This document shows positions 9,155-17,558 of a stretch of DNA of 64,000 nt, one piece after another (position 1 is the stretch's first letter; every line of letters begins with the position of its first letter). The notes under the pieces were generated by a model. The model saw nothing but the letters and a program-made list of their open reading frames with translations. It ran no database searches and was not told the origin of the DNA. A program made the translations under genes and the position numbers. Source of the stretch: an uncultured Lachnospiraceae bacterium. Its GTDB lineage: Bacteria; Bacillota; Clostridia; Lachnospirales; Lachnospiraceae. Location of the stretch: assembly GCA_910580195.1 (NCBI GenBank), contig CAJTWA010000005.1, positions 51,455 through 115,454 on the forward strand, read 5' to 3'.

Positions 9155-10266
9155 AAATGGAGCGGGTAGCATGGAAGAATTTTAAATGCTATAAAGATTT
9201 TCAGATTGATTTAGCAGAATTAAATATTTTGGCAGGCAGCAATGCAGCGGGGAAATCTAGCTTCATTCAGGCAATCCTGCTGGCTTTTCAAAGTTGGGAG
9301 GAATTTGATAAAAACGTTGTCAATACCAATTGTGTCTATGGCGTAAACCTAGGGCTGCCTATTAACATAATATCTGAAAATTTTGAGGGGAAAGGCATCA
9401 CCTTAGAAATCGTATGCGGGGGCTGCGGAAACAGGGTTGTATTGGGGATGGATGAGGATGGCGGCAATGATATGCATATAAGGATTTTAAATGGGGAAGA
9501 GATTGCCGTACAGCGTGGGGAGCGCAACAATTTGAAGCACATGCACCTTTTTTTCCTAAATGCGGAAAGGCAGGGGCCAAGGGTTGTTTCTCCCATTCGG
9601 GAAATACAGCCAAATTTTGTTGGATATGCAGGTGAAAACACGGGGTATCTCATAAGCGAGATTGATAAACGCCAAAAGCTTCAGGGCATTAAACTTCCAG
9701 ACAGCTTGAAGATTTCTCCGCTGGATCGGTTCTCAGCAAATTGTGAAGCATGGTTGGATATGCTTATCCCAAATACAGAATTGCAGTGCAGCGTAGATAT
9801 GGAGAAAAATTTGTCTACTATAAAATTTAAAAATTCAGGTGAATTTTATCTTCCGACAGCAACAGGGTTTGGCATTACTTATGTATTGCCAATTATTGTT
9901 CAGGCATTGGTTGCTTCCACGCTTGAAAATTCGGTTTTAATTGTGGAAAATCCGGAGGCGCACTTGCATCCCCTGAGCCAATCTAGGCTGGGGAAATTTT
10001 TAGCCCTTGTTGCATGGAATGGTGTCCAAGTCTTGATTGAAACCCACAGTGAGCATGTGATTGATGGCTGTAGGATTCAGGCAGCAAAGGAGAAGATGTG
10101 TGGGAACGTCCGGATTTTGTTTTTTGAAAAAAATCAGGAGAATAGTATCTGTAAAAGTATCGCAGTGCAGGAAAATGGGGAGCTAGAAGAATGGCCAGCA
10201 GGTTTTTTTGACCAGAAACGGCAAGATTTACGGGAATTATTGGAGATGAGGAGATGTGGAAATTAG
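9142..10266 (+). CDS. OLD/AAA15-type ATPase (DUF3696-like), second gene of the operon
   Basis: 374-residue SMC-like ATPase of the AAA15/OLD group. Walker A is GSNAAGKSS (about residues 32-40), the Walker B/D-loop region is LIVENPEAHLHP (about 271-282), and the switch His is in IETHSEHV. The spacing of A and B motifs fits a short-insert ATPase, and no Toprim nuclease domain follows, so it is not a full OLD nuclease. The C-terminal GELEEWPAGFFDQ matches DUF3696 tails. It overlaps both neighbours by 13 bases, implying coupled translation and stoichiometric partners. A defence role is inferred from the family and architecture. Confidence 0.87.
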   Translation: MSGIKMERVAWKNFKCYKDFQIDLAELNILAGSNAAGKSSFIQAILLAFQSWEEFDKNVVNTNCVYGVNLGLPINIISENFEGKGITLEIVCGGCGNRVVLGMDEDGGNDMHIRILNGEEIAVQRGERNNLKHMHLFFLNAERQGPRVVSPIREIQPNFVGYAGENTGYLISEIDKRQKLQGIKLPDSLKISPLDRFSANCEAWLDMLIPNTELQCSVDMEKNLSTIKFKNSGEFYLPTATGFGITYVLPIIVQALVASTLENSVLIVENPEAHLHPLSQSRLGKFLALVAWNGVQVLIETHSEHVIDGCRIQAAKEKMCGNVRILFFEKNQENSICKSIAVQENGELEEWPAGFFDQKRQDLRELLEMRRCGN

Positions 10267-11120
10267 ATGTATTTTTACTGCCATGCAAAAACTATAGAAG
10301 TTTGGCATATGAGGAGTTGTTAGCGTATGATAAGCGCATCGGGGAAATTGAGGAGCATGAGAATTTTATGATTCCAAAAGAATTCTATGAAACAAAAGAC
10401 GTCAACCAGCAAACCATATATGACGCAATATTTGGGGAGGGGCAGCATGATTTGTCAGATTACTTATTGGAACTTTTTACAAAGAAGCGTGGGCAGGAGA
10501 TAGGATACACAGGAATAAGAAAATTGAACGAATATGCCTATACGGCAATTGTATCCAAGGACATTGAGGAAGATAAAGCCCATCTGGCTCTGTTTGATAT
10601 GGAAGATAAAACAGACAGGGCCAGCCCATACCAAGGCATTATCCCAAATGATGCTATAAAAGTGAAAAGATATTATCTCAGGAAGTGCATGGATTTCCGG
10701 GCATTTGAAGAAAAGGCAAAGTGTTGTTTTCCTAGGCTGATATTCCATCCGGATGCTTTTAACCATATAGCGAAGCTAGGAAGGTGTAAAGATGTGGTTT
10801 CAGAATTAATGCGGCATCTTTGCGCTTTAAACGATTATGGGGATAAGATATATTCTTATACCGGCAAGAATGAAAAAAATGCATTGTTGGAATTGCAGTC
10901 TTCTTTTCAGGTTTATTGTTCTGGAAAAGGTTCCAATGAAACAATGTCATACAATAAAGATATAGTTTTTCAGGGGAAAACGTATACACTAACATGCAAT
11001 CCGCATACTAAACTTTTTAAGAAATACTCAGGCCAGAGGATTTATTTTTGCTGGGGACGGGAGGAGATAGAAGGGCATAAAATAATTATTGTAAGGATTG
11101 GCGGCCATTGGGAAGAATAA
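10254..11120 (+). CDS. Unknown protein, third gene of the DUF262-AAA operon
   Basis: 288-residue soluble protein I do not recognise. It is mostly mixed alpha/beta with a Cys pair in KCCFPRL (about residue 163) and a C-terminal stretch with IYFCWG and IIIVRIGGHW that resembles a terminal beta-strand/His motif. No signal peptide or membrane helix. It overlaps the ATPase gene by 13 bases, so it belongs functionally with the DUF262 and AAA proteins; an effector or sensor role is plausible but unproved. The next gene on this strand is 740 bases away. Confidence 0.75.
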   Translation: MWKLDVFLLPCKNYRSLAYEELLAYDKRIGEIEEHENFMIPKEFYETKDVNQQTIYDAIFGEGQHDLSDYLLELFTKKRGQEIGYTGIRKLNEYAYTAIVSKDIEEDKAHLALFDMEDKTDRASPYQGIIPNDAIKVKRYYLRKCMDFRAFEEKAKCCFPRLIFHPDAFNHIAKLGRCKDVVSELMRHLCALNDYGDKIYSYTGKNEKNALLELQSSFQVYCSGKGSNETMSYNKDIVFQGKTYTLTCNPHTKLFKKYSGQRIYFCWGREEIEGHKIIIVRIGGHWEE

Positions 11121-11180
11121 GGCTTGCTTATGGAACTGCTGTACATGTTATGCAGTATGAAGTTTCCGAAAAGGGAACAC

Positions 11181-11217
11181 AAAAAGCAGGATACTGCTAT
11201 CCCCAGCAATATCCTGC
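11181..11217 (-). terminator. Rho-independent terminator of the repetitive peptide gene
   Basis: On the minus strand a 13-bp hairpin (arms 11205-11217 and 11186-11198, one G-T pair) with a 6-base loop is followed by TTTTT. It sits 69 bases past the peptide stop codon. Confidence 0.75.
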
Positions 11218-11285
11218 CCGAATTGGTTCATTTGTAAAGAACTGCCATATCTGCCCTTCCTGCATCCCATCAGTAAAGAACTGCC

Positions 11286-11486
11286 TTATTTGTCCCCCGT
11301 GCAGTTCATGTCCGTAAAGCTGCAGGTTGTGTCGTCTTCTTCGGAGGTGCAGTTCATGTTCGTAATGCTGCAAGTACTGTCGTCCCCGCCGTCCCCCACG
11401 CAGTTCATGTCGTTCAGGCCGCAAGTGGTGTCGTCGTCATTTGTCATTCCGTTCATGTTGGTGATATCTAAATTTTTCTTCTCCAT
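11286..11486 (-). CDS. Repetitive Cys/Asp/Asn-rich 66-residue peptide (possible RiPP precursor)
   Basis: 66-residue acidic peptide of three near-identical units, each DD(T/S)TC then three residues then (N/D)MNC; cysteines at 22/29, 39/46 and 55/62. A degenerate fourth unit without Cys (DITNMNG) is at the N-terminus. No signal peptide or membrane segment. The gene is real by its signals: TTGTAA-17-TATAAT promoter, AGGAGGG 5 bases before the ATG, and a terminator. The repeated C-x3-D/N spacing recalls multi-core precursors of thioether-type peptides (ranthipeptides), but no maturase gene is nearby, so that is speculation. A metal-binding or redox peptide is also possible. It is divergent from ahpC. 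Confidence 0.75.
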   Translation of the reverse strand: MEKKNLDITNMNGMTNDDDTTCGLNDMNCVGDGGDDSTCSITNMNCTSEEDDTTCSFTDMNCTGDK

Positions 11487-11542
11487 TTGTTCCCTCCTAT
11501 GATTCAGGTAAAAAGTTGTGTAAAAGCCCCTGCTATGGGTAT

Positions 11543-11571
11543 ATTATATCCTGATTCCAGAACAGTTACAA
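11543..11571 (-). promoter_or_regulatory. Promoter of the repetitive peptide gene
   Basis: Minus strand TTGTAA (11566-11571), 17-base spacer, perfect TATAAT (11543-11548), giving a leader of about 50 bases before the ATG at 11486. Confidence 0.7.
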
Positions 11572-11587
11572 GTGGAAAAGGAAGGTT

Positions 11588-11708
11588 TTTGACAGATGGA
11601 ATGAAGTGTACAATATATTACCCCGGCGGTTAAATACCGCAGCATCTTGCTTGCCCAAATCCCCATCTGCCGTGCTATTTGGCCGCCGGGGCAATAGCAA
11701 GATGCTGC
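11588..11708 (+). other. Structured intergenic region with interlocking inverted repeats
   Basis: Two perfect inverted repeats interlock: CCCCGGCGG (11621-11629) with CCGCCGGGG (11683-11691), and a 13-base arm at 11639-11651 with its complement at 11696-11708. They cannot nest, so they would form a pseudoknot or two alternative folds. A TTGACA at 11589-11594 followed by TATATT at 11614-11619 could start a transcript through it. It lies between the divergent peptide and ahpC promoters. Candidate structured RNA or regulatory DNA. Confidence 0.5.
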
Positions 11709-11787
11709 AGAGGGGCTTTTGCACCAAATGCAGGTGGCATGAAGCATGCAGCATCATTGATTTGGTACAAATACTGGAAAATAACCA

Positions 11788-11816
11788 TTGCATTTTCTAA
11801 AAAAGGCCCGTATAAT
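11788..11816 (+). promoter_or_regulatory. Promoter of ahpC
   Basis: TTGCAT (11788-11793), 17-base spacer, TATAAT (11811-11816); start codon 43 bases later. No clear PerR box was recognised. Confidence 0.65.
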
Positions 11817-11858
11817 CTAAGGAACAATAAAAACAGCACAACAAGGAGGTACAGCAAT

Positions 11859-12425
11859 ATGCAGCATATGATTAATACAAAAATAGAAGATTTCCAAGTA
11901 TCCGCATTTTCCAAGGGGGAGTTTATTGAGGTAACGCAGGAGGATTTGCTGGGGCATTGGTCCGTCCTGTTTTTCTATCCGGCAGATTTCACTTTTGTGT
12001 GCCCTACGGAATTGGGGGATTTGGCAGACCATTATGAGGAGTTCCAAAAGGAGGGCTGTGAAATCTACTCCATTTCTGAGGATACCCATTTCGTCCACAA
12101 GGCATGGGCGGACGCGTCCGATACCATCAAGAAAATCCAGTATGTGATGCTGGCAGACCCAGCCGGCGCTTTGGCACGCCAGTTTGGCGTATTGGTGGAG
12201 CAGGAAGGGCAGGCGCTGCGGGGAACCTTCATCCTGAACCCGGAAGGGGTGGTAAAGGCATATGAAATCCACGATATGGGAATCGGCAGGAATGCTGCAG
12301 AGCTGCTGCGGAAGGTACAGGCAGCGAAATTTGTAGAAGAGCACGGGGACCAGGTGTGCCCGGCGAAATGGCAGCCCGGGGAAGAAACCTTAAGCCCCAG
12401 CTTGGACTTAGTTGGAATGTTATAG
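11859..12425 (+). CDS. ahpC: Alkyl hydroperoxide reductase C (2-Cys peroxiredoxin)
   Basis: 188-residue typical 2-Cys peroxiredoxin reducing H2O2 and organic peroxides in the cytosol. The peroxidatic Cys is in DFTFVCPTELGD (about residue 48) and the resolving Cys is in QVCPAKW near the C-terminus (about residue 167). Length and motifs match AhpC. Start chosen at 11859 because AAGGAGGT stands 8 bases upstream; the open frame extends to 11679 without a ribosome site. The next gene, 9 bases later, encodes its likely reductant, so the two form a peroxide-detoxifying operon. Confidence 0.95.
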   Translation: MQHMINTKIEDFQVSAFSKGEFIEVTQEDLLGHWSVLFFYPADFTFVCPTELGDLADHYEEFQKEGCEIYSISEDTHFVHKAWADASDTIKKIQYVMLADPAGALARQFGVLVEQEGQALRGTFILNPEGVVKAYEIHDMGIGRNAAELLRKVQAAKFVEEHGDQVCPAKWQPGEETLSPSLDLVGML

Positions 12426-12434
12426 GAGGGGCGT

Positions 12435-13100
12435 ATGGACATCAATCAAATTTCTTCCCAGAGCAGCCTGATGACGCCGGAACTGGAAGGGCAAATCGGA
12501 GGCGTATTTGGGAAACTGGAGGGGGAAGTAACCCTTGCCTGCGTGGTGGACCCAGATGATAGCAAATCTGTGGAAATGGCAGAATTGGCGCAGCACATTT
12601 CCGGCCTGTCGGATAAGGTTTCCTGCCAGCTTTACAGCAAGGAGGAGGCCAAAGAGAAGCTGCCGGAGCTTGACACATCTTTGCTTCCGGCTACCGCGCT
12701 GTATAAGGGCGGGGCCTATACTGGGATTGCTTTCCATGGGGTGACAGGGGGGAAGGAGATGAATTCCCTGATTTTTGCCATTTACAATGCGGCAGGCCCC
12801 GGGCAGGAAATGGAAAAACGGATGAAGAAAAAGCTGGACAAGCTTTCCCATAAAAATGAAATCAAAATATTTGTTTCCCTGTCCTGCCACCACTGCGCCC
12901 AGCAGGTCATTACCTGCCAGAAAATGGCCGCAGAGTGCGGGGCCATTGAAGCGCGGATGATAGACGCAAGGCTTTACCCAGAACTGGTGGAGCAGTATAA
13001 AATCGAACGGATCCCCATGACGGTCATCAATGAAAAAGAAGTGCTCCTAGGCAGCAAGAACATGGATGAGATTTACCAAATCCTGCGCACTTATAAGTAG
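12435..13100 (+). CDS. AhpF N-terminal-domain-like disulfide reductase (tandem thioredoxin folds)
   Basis: 221-residue protein like the N-terminal domain of AhpF or glutaredoxin-like PDO proteins: two consecutive thioredoxin folds, the second carrying the redox motif CHHC (about residues 150-153, in SLSCHHCAQQV) and the cis-Pro region RIPMTV. The flavin and NADH domains of full AhpF are absent, so it must be re-reduced by a separate thioredoxin-reductase-like enzyme. Its position 9 bases after ahpC makes it the probable electron donor to AhpC. Confidence 0.85.
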   Translation: MDINQISSQSSLMTPELEGQIGGVFGKLEGEVTLACVVDPDDSKSVEMAELAQHISGLSDKVSCQLYSKEEAKEKLPELDTSLLPATALYKGGAYTGIAFHGVTGGKEMNSLIFAIYNAAGPGQEMEKRMKKKLDKLSHKNEIKIFVSLSCHHCAQQVITCQKMAAECGAIEARMIDARLYPELVEQYKIERIPMTVINEKEVLLGSKNMDEIYQILRTYK

Positions 13101-13114
13101 AAGGGCGTGCCATA

Positions 13115-14113
13115 ATGAAAAGCATTGATGAAGATATTAAAAATGGGGCGTTCCAGCCCGTTTACCTGCTCTATGGGGAGGAAACGTACTTAAAGCGCCA
13201 GTACAGGCAGAAGCTAAAGCAGGCATTGTCCTCCGAAGGCGATACGATGAATACATCCTGTTACGAGGGGAAGGACTTAAGGCCCGGGGAACTGATTGAC
13301 TTGGCGGAAACACTTCCGTTTTTTGCAGATTACAGGCTAATTCTTGTGGAAAACAGCGGCTTATTTAAGAAATCCTGCGAAGAATTGGCCGATTATTTCA
13401 AGCAGGCGCCCCCGACGGCTGTCTTTGTCTTTGTGGAAGAGGAAGTGGATAAGCGCGGCAAGATGTACAAAGCGGTTAAAAAATCAGGCCGGGCCGTTGA
13501 ATTCCCAAGGCAGAAGGATGCCCTGCTGATGCAGTGGGCCTTAGGGCGGGTCAAGCGGGAAGGTAAAAAAATCACTCAGGGCGCCATGCAGCTTTTTTTG
13601 GAAAAAACCGGGAATGACATGGAAAACATAGACCGGGAGCTGGAAAAGCTGTTTTGCTATACCCTTGGGCGTGACGCCATTACGGCGGAGGACGTAGAAG
13701 CCATCTGCACGGGGCAGACCACGGGGCGGATTTTTGAGATGGTGAACCATATCGCAGAGGGGAGGAAGAAGCAGGCCTTGGGGCTTTATTATGACTTGCT
13801 GGCGTTAAAGGAGCCCCCCATGCGGATTCTGTTTTTGGTTGCAAGGCAGTTCCAGATTCTGTTTCAGGTAAAGGATTTGGGGCGGCAGGGGCATGACAGG
13901 AAGTTTATCGCCGCAAAGGCCGGGATCCCCGAATTTGCCGTGAGCCGGAACCTTGCCCAAGCAGGCAGGTTTACGCTGGAGCAACTCAAGTCTGCCGTGG
14001 CAGGCTGCGTGCAGGCGGAGGAAGACGTAAAGACCGGGAACATGGACGCCCAGATGGCGGTAGAGCTCCTGATTGTAGGGAGCGCAGGGATGGCTGTGGA
14101 AGGCGGCAGCTAA
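13115..14113 (+). CDS. holA: DNA polymerase III delta subunit (clamp loader)
   Basis: 332-residue HolA; opens the sliding clamp as part of the clamp-loader complex. N-terminal signature PVYLLYGEETYLKRQY (residues 11-26) is diagnostic, followed by the AAA-like domain without functional Walker motifs and a C-terminal helical collar domain. Length is normal. In clostridia holA usually follows comEC and precedes rpsT; that order is kept apart from the accessory insert upstream. It begins 14 bases after the reductase gene. Confidence 0.93.
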   Translation: MKSIDEDIKNGAFQPVYLLYGEETYLKRQYRQKLKQALSSEGDTMNTSCYEGKDLRPGELIDLAETLPFFADYRLILVENSGLFKKSCEELADYFKQAPPTAVFVFVEEEVDKRGKMYKAVKKSGRAVEFPRQKDALLMQWALGRVKREGKKITQGAMQLFLEKTGNDMENIDRELEKLFCYTLGRDAITAEDVEAICTGQTTGRIFEMVNHIAEGRKKQALGLYYDLLALKEPPMRILFLVARQFQILFQVKDLGRQGHDRKFIAAKAGIPEFAVSRNLAQAGRFTLEQLKSAVAGCVQAEEDVKTGNMDAQMAVELLIVGSAGMAVEGGS

Positions 14114-14273
14114 TTCCTGCGTCAGAATACGCCCGGTGTCACGTTCACAGGGCGCTACCATAGGAAGGCGGCAGTTAATCCCTGCAGTGGAATACGCCCA
14201 ACTCCCATGCGCCGGAATCCCCATTGCGTAAAATGATGCCATACCCTTCGTTAGAATTTTGGATAAAAGGTAC

Positions 14274-14306
14274 AAAAAAGAAGCCAGCTGACGGTTTACT
14301 GGCTTC
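14274..14306 (-). terminator. Rho-independent terminator of rpsT
   Basis: Minus strand GAAGCCAG / CTGGCTTC stem (arms 14299-14306 and 14280-14287) with an 11-base loop, followed by a T run (14274-14279). Confidence 0.85.
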
Positions 14307-14333
14307 TTTCCTAATTCTGTTTATAGAAAATAA

Positions 14334-14597
14334 TTAAGCAAGTTTATTCACAGCTTTGGACAAGCGGGATACCTTCCTGGCTGCGGTGTTCTTGTGATAA
14401 ACACCTTTGGCAGTTGCTTTGCCGATTGCAGAAACAGCTTTTGGCAATGCTTCCTGCGCAGCAGCTTTGTCATTTGCTGCAACAGCGGCATCCACTTTCT
14501 TAATAGCAGTCTTGACAGCGGAACGGATGGATTTGTTGCGTGCTGTCCTTGCTTCTGCTATTAAAATTCTTTTCTTTGCTGATTTGATGTTAGCCAA
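14334..14597 (-). CDS. rpsT: 30S ribosomal protein S20
   Basis: 87-residue basic protein with the S20 signature MANIKSAKKRILIAEARTAR and a Lys/Ala-rich helical body; it binds 16S rRNA at the base of the 30S body. The start codon is TTG (14595-14597), preceded by GGAGG with about 8-base spacing. UUG starts are known for rpsT in other bacteria, where they help autoregulation. It is transcribed against its neighbours and ends in a clear terminator. Confidence 0.97.
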   Translation of the reverse strand: MANIKSAKKRILIAEARTARNKSIRSAVKTAIKKVDAAVAANDKAAAQEALPKAVSAIGKATAKGVYHKNTAARKVSRLSKAVNKLA

Positions 14598-14887
14598 TCC
14601 TTACACCTCCATTTTTTTCATGTAACCGCACCCAGCGGCGCAGCCCTTGTTCCATTAAAGCCGCACACGGACGTCCCAATGCAAACATACTCATATATTT
14701 TAGCCCGAAATTTTCCGCCTGTCAATACATATTCCAGCTTTTTTTGCAAAAAATAATTACCGGACGTAACGCCCAGATAACCTTTGGGCTGTTACTGGCA
14801 GGCATAAGGCAGCCAAAAAAGAATTAGGGCTGCGCATAGATCAGAAGATAAGGCTGTTATGGAATACACCATCTGGGAGGGATTGTT
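14598..14887. other. Divergent intergenic region between rpsT and gpr
   Basis: About 290 bases holding the upstream regions of rpsT (minus) and gpr (plus). I see no RNA gene or strong hairpin. gpr is expected to be forespore-controlled, but I could not place a convincing sigma-G promoter. Confidence 0.5.
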
Positions 14888-15838
14888 ATGAGTCAGTTTC
14901 AGGTGCGCACGGATTTGGCATTGGAGGCCCGGGAGAAATTTGAAGAGGACAATGTGGAAATCAAAGGGGTGCGCGTGGAAGAGGAAACCCGTGAAAAGTC
15001 AGAAATCAAGATTACTACCATGGTGATTGAAACGGAAAATGGGGCAAAAGCCATGGGAAAGCCCAAAGGCACTTACATTACATTGGAAGCGGCAAATATG
15101 GACTGCCAAGATGAGGATTACCACAGGGAAATTTCCGTGGAGCTGGCAAGGCTTGTCCGGCGGCTGCTGCCCCAGAAAAAAGAGAGCCTTTCCGTGCTGG
15201 TGGCAGGCCTTGGGAACCGGGAAGTAACCCCGGACGCCTTGGGGCCGCGTGTCGTGGATAATATGATGATTACCCGCCATGTGCTGAAAGAATTTGGCAA
15301 ATATGCATTTGGGGAAGAGGAAGTCAACGCCGTCAGCGGGATTGTCCCGGGGGTCATGGCCCAGACCGGGATGGAAAGCCAGGAAATCATCCGGGGCGTT
15401 GTAGATGAAACAAAGCCCGATGTGATGGTCGCCATTGATGCGCTGGCAGCAAGGAGCACCCGGCGGCTGAGCCGCACCATCCAGATTACGGATACAGGGA
15501 TTAACCCGGGCTCCGGGGTAGGGAACCACCGGCATGGGCTGTCGGAAAAGACCATAGGAATCCCGGTCATTGCCATAGGCGTCCCGACCGTGGTGGATGC
15601 AGCCACCATTGTCAACGATACCATGCACACGCTGATTCAGGCCATGGAGGAAAGCACCCACCTGAAAACGCTGAGCACGGGGCTCAATGCGCTCAACGAT
15701 ATGGAAAAGTATGAATTGATCCGGGAACTTCTGTCCCCCCAGCTAAACACCATGTTTGTTACCCCGAAAGACATTGATGAATCTGTCAAACGCTTAAGCT
15801 ACACGCTTTCAGAGGGGCTTAATATTGCTTTTGCATAG
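14888..15838 (+). CDS. gpr: Germination protease GPR
   Basis: 316-residue A25-family aspartic-type protease that degrades small acid-soluble proteins at germination. The N-terminus FQVRTDLALEARE is the propeptide/processing region; the core contains VLVAGLGNREVTPDALGPRVV and the GVPTVVDAATIV segment. Length is close to other clostridial GPRs. It begins after GGGAGGGATTGTT. Together with spoIIP just downstream it shows the host forms endospores. Confidence 0.95.
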   Translation: MSQFQVRTDLALEAREKFEEDNVEIKGVRVEEETREKSEIKITTMVIETENGAKAMGKPKGTYITLEAANMDCQDEDYHREISVELARLVRRLLPQKKESLSVLVAGLGNREVTPDALGPRVVDNMMITRHVLKEFGKYAFGEEEVNAVSGIVPGVMAQTGMESQEIIRGVVDETKPDVMVAIDALAARSTRRLSRTIQITDTGINPGSGVGNHRHGLSEKTIGIPVIAIGVPTVVDAATIVNDTMHTLIQAMEESTHLKTLSTGLNALNDMEKYELIRELLSPQLNTMFVTPKDIDESVKRLSYTLSEGLNIAFA

Positions 15839-16008
15839 GTGCAAAGGAATAGTTACAGTTCCATGTAGGGTTGCCAAACTGTATTTTCATAGGTGCAAAA
15901 AAATATTTGCAGCTATCTGGAGGGCTGCCAAACTGCTTTTCCGTAGCTATAAAAAATATTTACCGCCTTCTGGAAGGATTGCCAAACTGCTTTTGCATAA
16001 ATATTTTC
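15830..16008 (+). repeat. 54-bp tandem repeat between gpr and spoIIP
   Basis: Three copies of a unit ending in TTGCCAAACTG (ends at about 15881, 15935 and 15989), each containing GTGCAAA or a variant and TTGCAG/ACCGCC. The first copy starts at the last codons of gpr. Non-coding. Confidence 0.8.
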
Positions 16009-16101
16009 GTACAGGCATATATTTAACTGTTTGCAAGAGGTTTGGGTGCATATGGAAAAGACTTTGCGCCTTCGCATAAAACAGTTTGGCAGGAAGATTG
16101 G

Positions 16102-17547
16102 ATGAAAAAAAAGTGGATGGGGCGCAGCCGTTCTTGCATCCCGGCAAGGGCGGCTGCCAGAAGGAGAAAATCAGGGAAATACATGCGCTGCGCCCTGTGG
16201 GCGGCAGGCCTTCTTTTTGTATTTGTATGTTACCAAAATATGTCGGAAACAGGGCAGACGCCAGCCATGGGGCAGATTTGGGCTTACCTGAAGGAAGAAG
16301 CGGCAGTGGGCTCTTGGAAAAATTGCATGATGGTTATGGTAGCAGAAGGGCAGGAAGACGACGCCCCTTCCGCTGCCAATTACCTGCTGGGGAAATTGGA
16401 GCAATTTTACCCAATCTGCGGCTTTTGCGCAACGTTGTCCGATTATGACACGCAGGTAGAAAGCGATTTAGGAGCCGGGCTGCTGGCAGAAAATACCCAA
16501 GGGCAGGAAAGCAATGGGGAACAGGCGGCATCTGGGAAAGAAGGGGAAGGCCAACAGGAAGAAGGGACAGGCGGAGAAAATCAGGCAGGGGCAAAGGGAA
16601 CCCAAAAGGACGGCCAGCAGGAAACTACTGGGGACGCAGGGGGCGGCCAGCAGGAAGGCGCAGGAGCCAAAGGGGATGGCCAGCAGGAAAGCGCAGGAGC
16701 CCAAGAGGGCGGAGGAGGGAACAAAGGCAAGGAAGATAAGGAGAGCGGGGAAGATGGGCAGGCAGGCGTAGCGCCGGCAGGGAAGACTGTGGAAATTTCA
16801 AGGGAAAAGCTGAATGATTTCGATTATCTGGTTCAGAATTTCTATCAGGTTGACCGCACCACCACCGTAGACGGCAGCCAGCTTAACGCAGAAGCCCTCC
16901 TTGGGAAAAGCATGAAGCTTACGCAGGGGAACGACAACGTGCAGATCCTGATTTACCATACCCACTCCCAAGAAGGATACCAAGATTCCGTGCCGGGGGA
17001 CACCAGCACAGGGGTGGTAGGGGTGGCGGAATACCTTGCAAAGCTCCTGCGGGAAAACTATGGCTTTCATGTCTTGCACCACACCGGGGAATATGACGTG
17101 GAGGACAGGGATAATGCCTATTCCTATGCAGGTCCTGCGCTGGAACAGATCCTGGCAGAAAACCCCACCATTGAGGTTGTCATAGATTTGCACCGGGACG
17201 GAGTGGCGGACACCACCCATCTGGTATCGGAGGTAAATGGGAAACAGACGGCGCAGATTATGTTTTTCAACGGCTTAAGCAGGACTACCGCAAATGGGGA
17301 TATCCCATACTTAGCAAACCCTTATCTGGAAGATAATTTGGCATTTTCCTTGCAGATGAAGTTAGCGGCAGAGGAGTACTACCCGGGGTTTGCCCGCCGC
17401 AATTACCTGAAAGGCTACCGCTATAACCTGCACTATTGCCCCAAGAGCTTGCTGGTGGAAGTCGGCGCCCAGACAAATACGCTGGAAGAAGCCATGAACG
17501 CCATGGAGCCCCTTGCAGAATTGCTGCACAAGGTTTTAGCGCCATGA
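16102..17547 (+). CDS. spoIIP: Stage II sporulation protein P (peptidoglycan hydrolase)
   Basis: 481-residue membrane-anchored amidase/endopeptidase of the engulfment complex. A transmembrane helix near residues 33-52 is followed by an unusually long Gly/Gln/Glu-rich repetitive linker (about 130-230, repeated GQQEGAGAKG-like units), then the SpoIIP domain with the zinc motif YHTHSQEGY, IDLHRDG and LLVEVGAQTNT near the end. The ATG at 16102 follows AGGAAGA; the frame upstream to 16042 lacks a ribosome site. The linker is longer than usual and repetitive at DNA level. Confidence 0.93.
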   Translation: MKKKWMGRSRSCIPARAAARRRKSGKYMRCALWAAGLLFVFVCYQNMSETGQTPAMGQIWAYLKEEAAVGSWKNCMMVMVAEGQEDDAPSAANYLLGKLEQFYPICGFCATLSDYDTQVESDLGAGLLAENTQGQESNGEQAASGKEGEGQQEEGTGGENQAGAKGTQKDGQQETTGDAGGGQQEGAGAKGDGQQESAGAQEGGGGNKGKEDKESGEDGQAGVAPAGKTVEISREKLNDFDYLVQNFYQVDRTTTVDGSQLNAEALLGKSMKLTQGNDNVQILIYHTHSQEGYQDSVPGDTSTGVVGVAEYLAKLLRENYGFHVLHHTGEYDVEDRDNAYSYAGPALEQILAENPTIEVVIDLHRDGVADTTHLVSEVNGKQTAQIMFFNGLSRTTANGDIPYLANPYLEDNLAFSLQMKLAAEEYYPGFARRNYLKGYRYNLHYCPKSLLVEVGAQTNTLEEAMNAMEPLAELLHKVLAP

Positions 17548-17558
17548 AAGAGAGGAAA

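Noticed and set aside
11197..11502. Other open frames over the peptide gene (75 aa minus, 70 aa plus)
   Set aside because: Same DNA in other frames of a repetitive gene; no ribosome sites, and the 66-residue frame has promoter, ribosome site and terminator.
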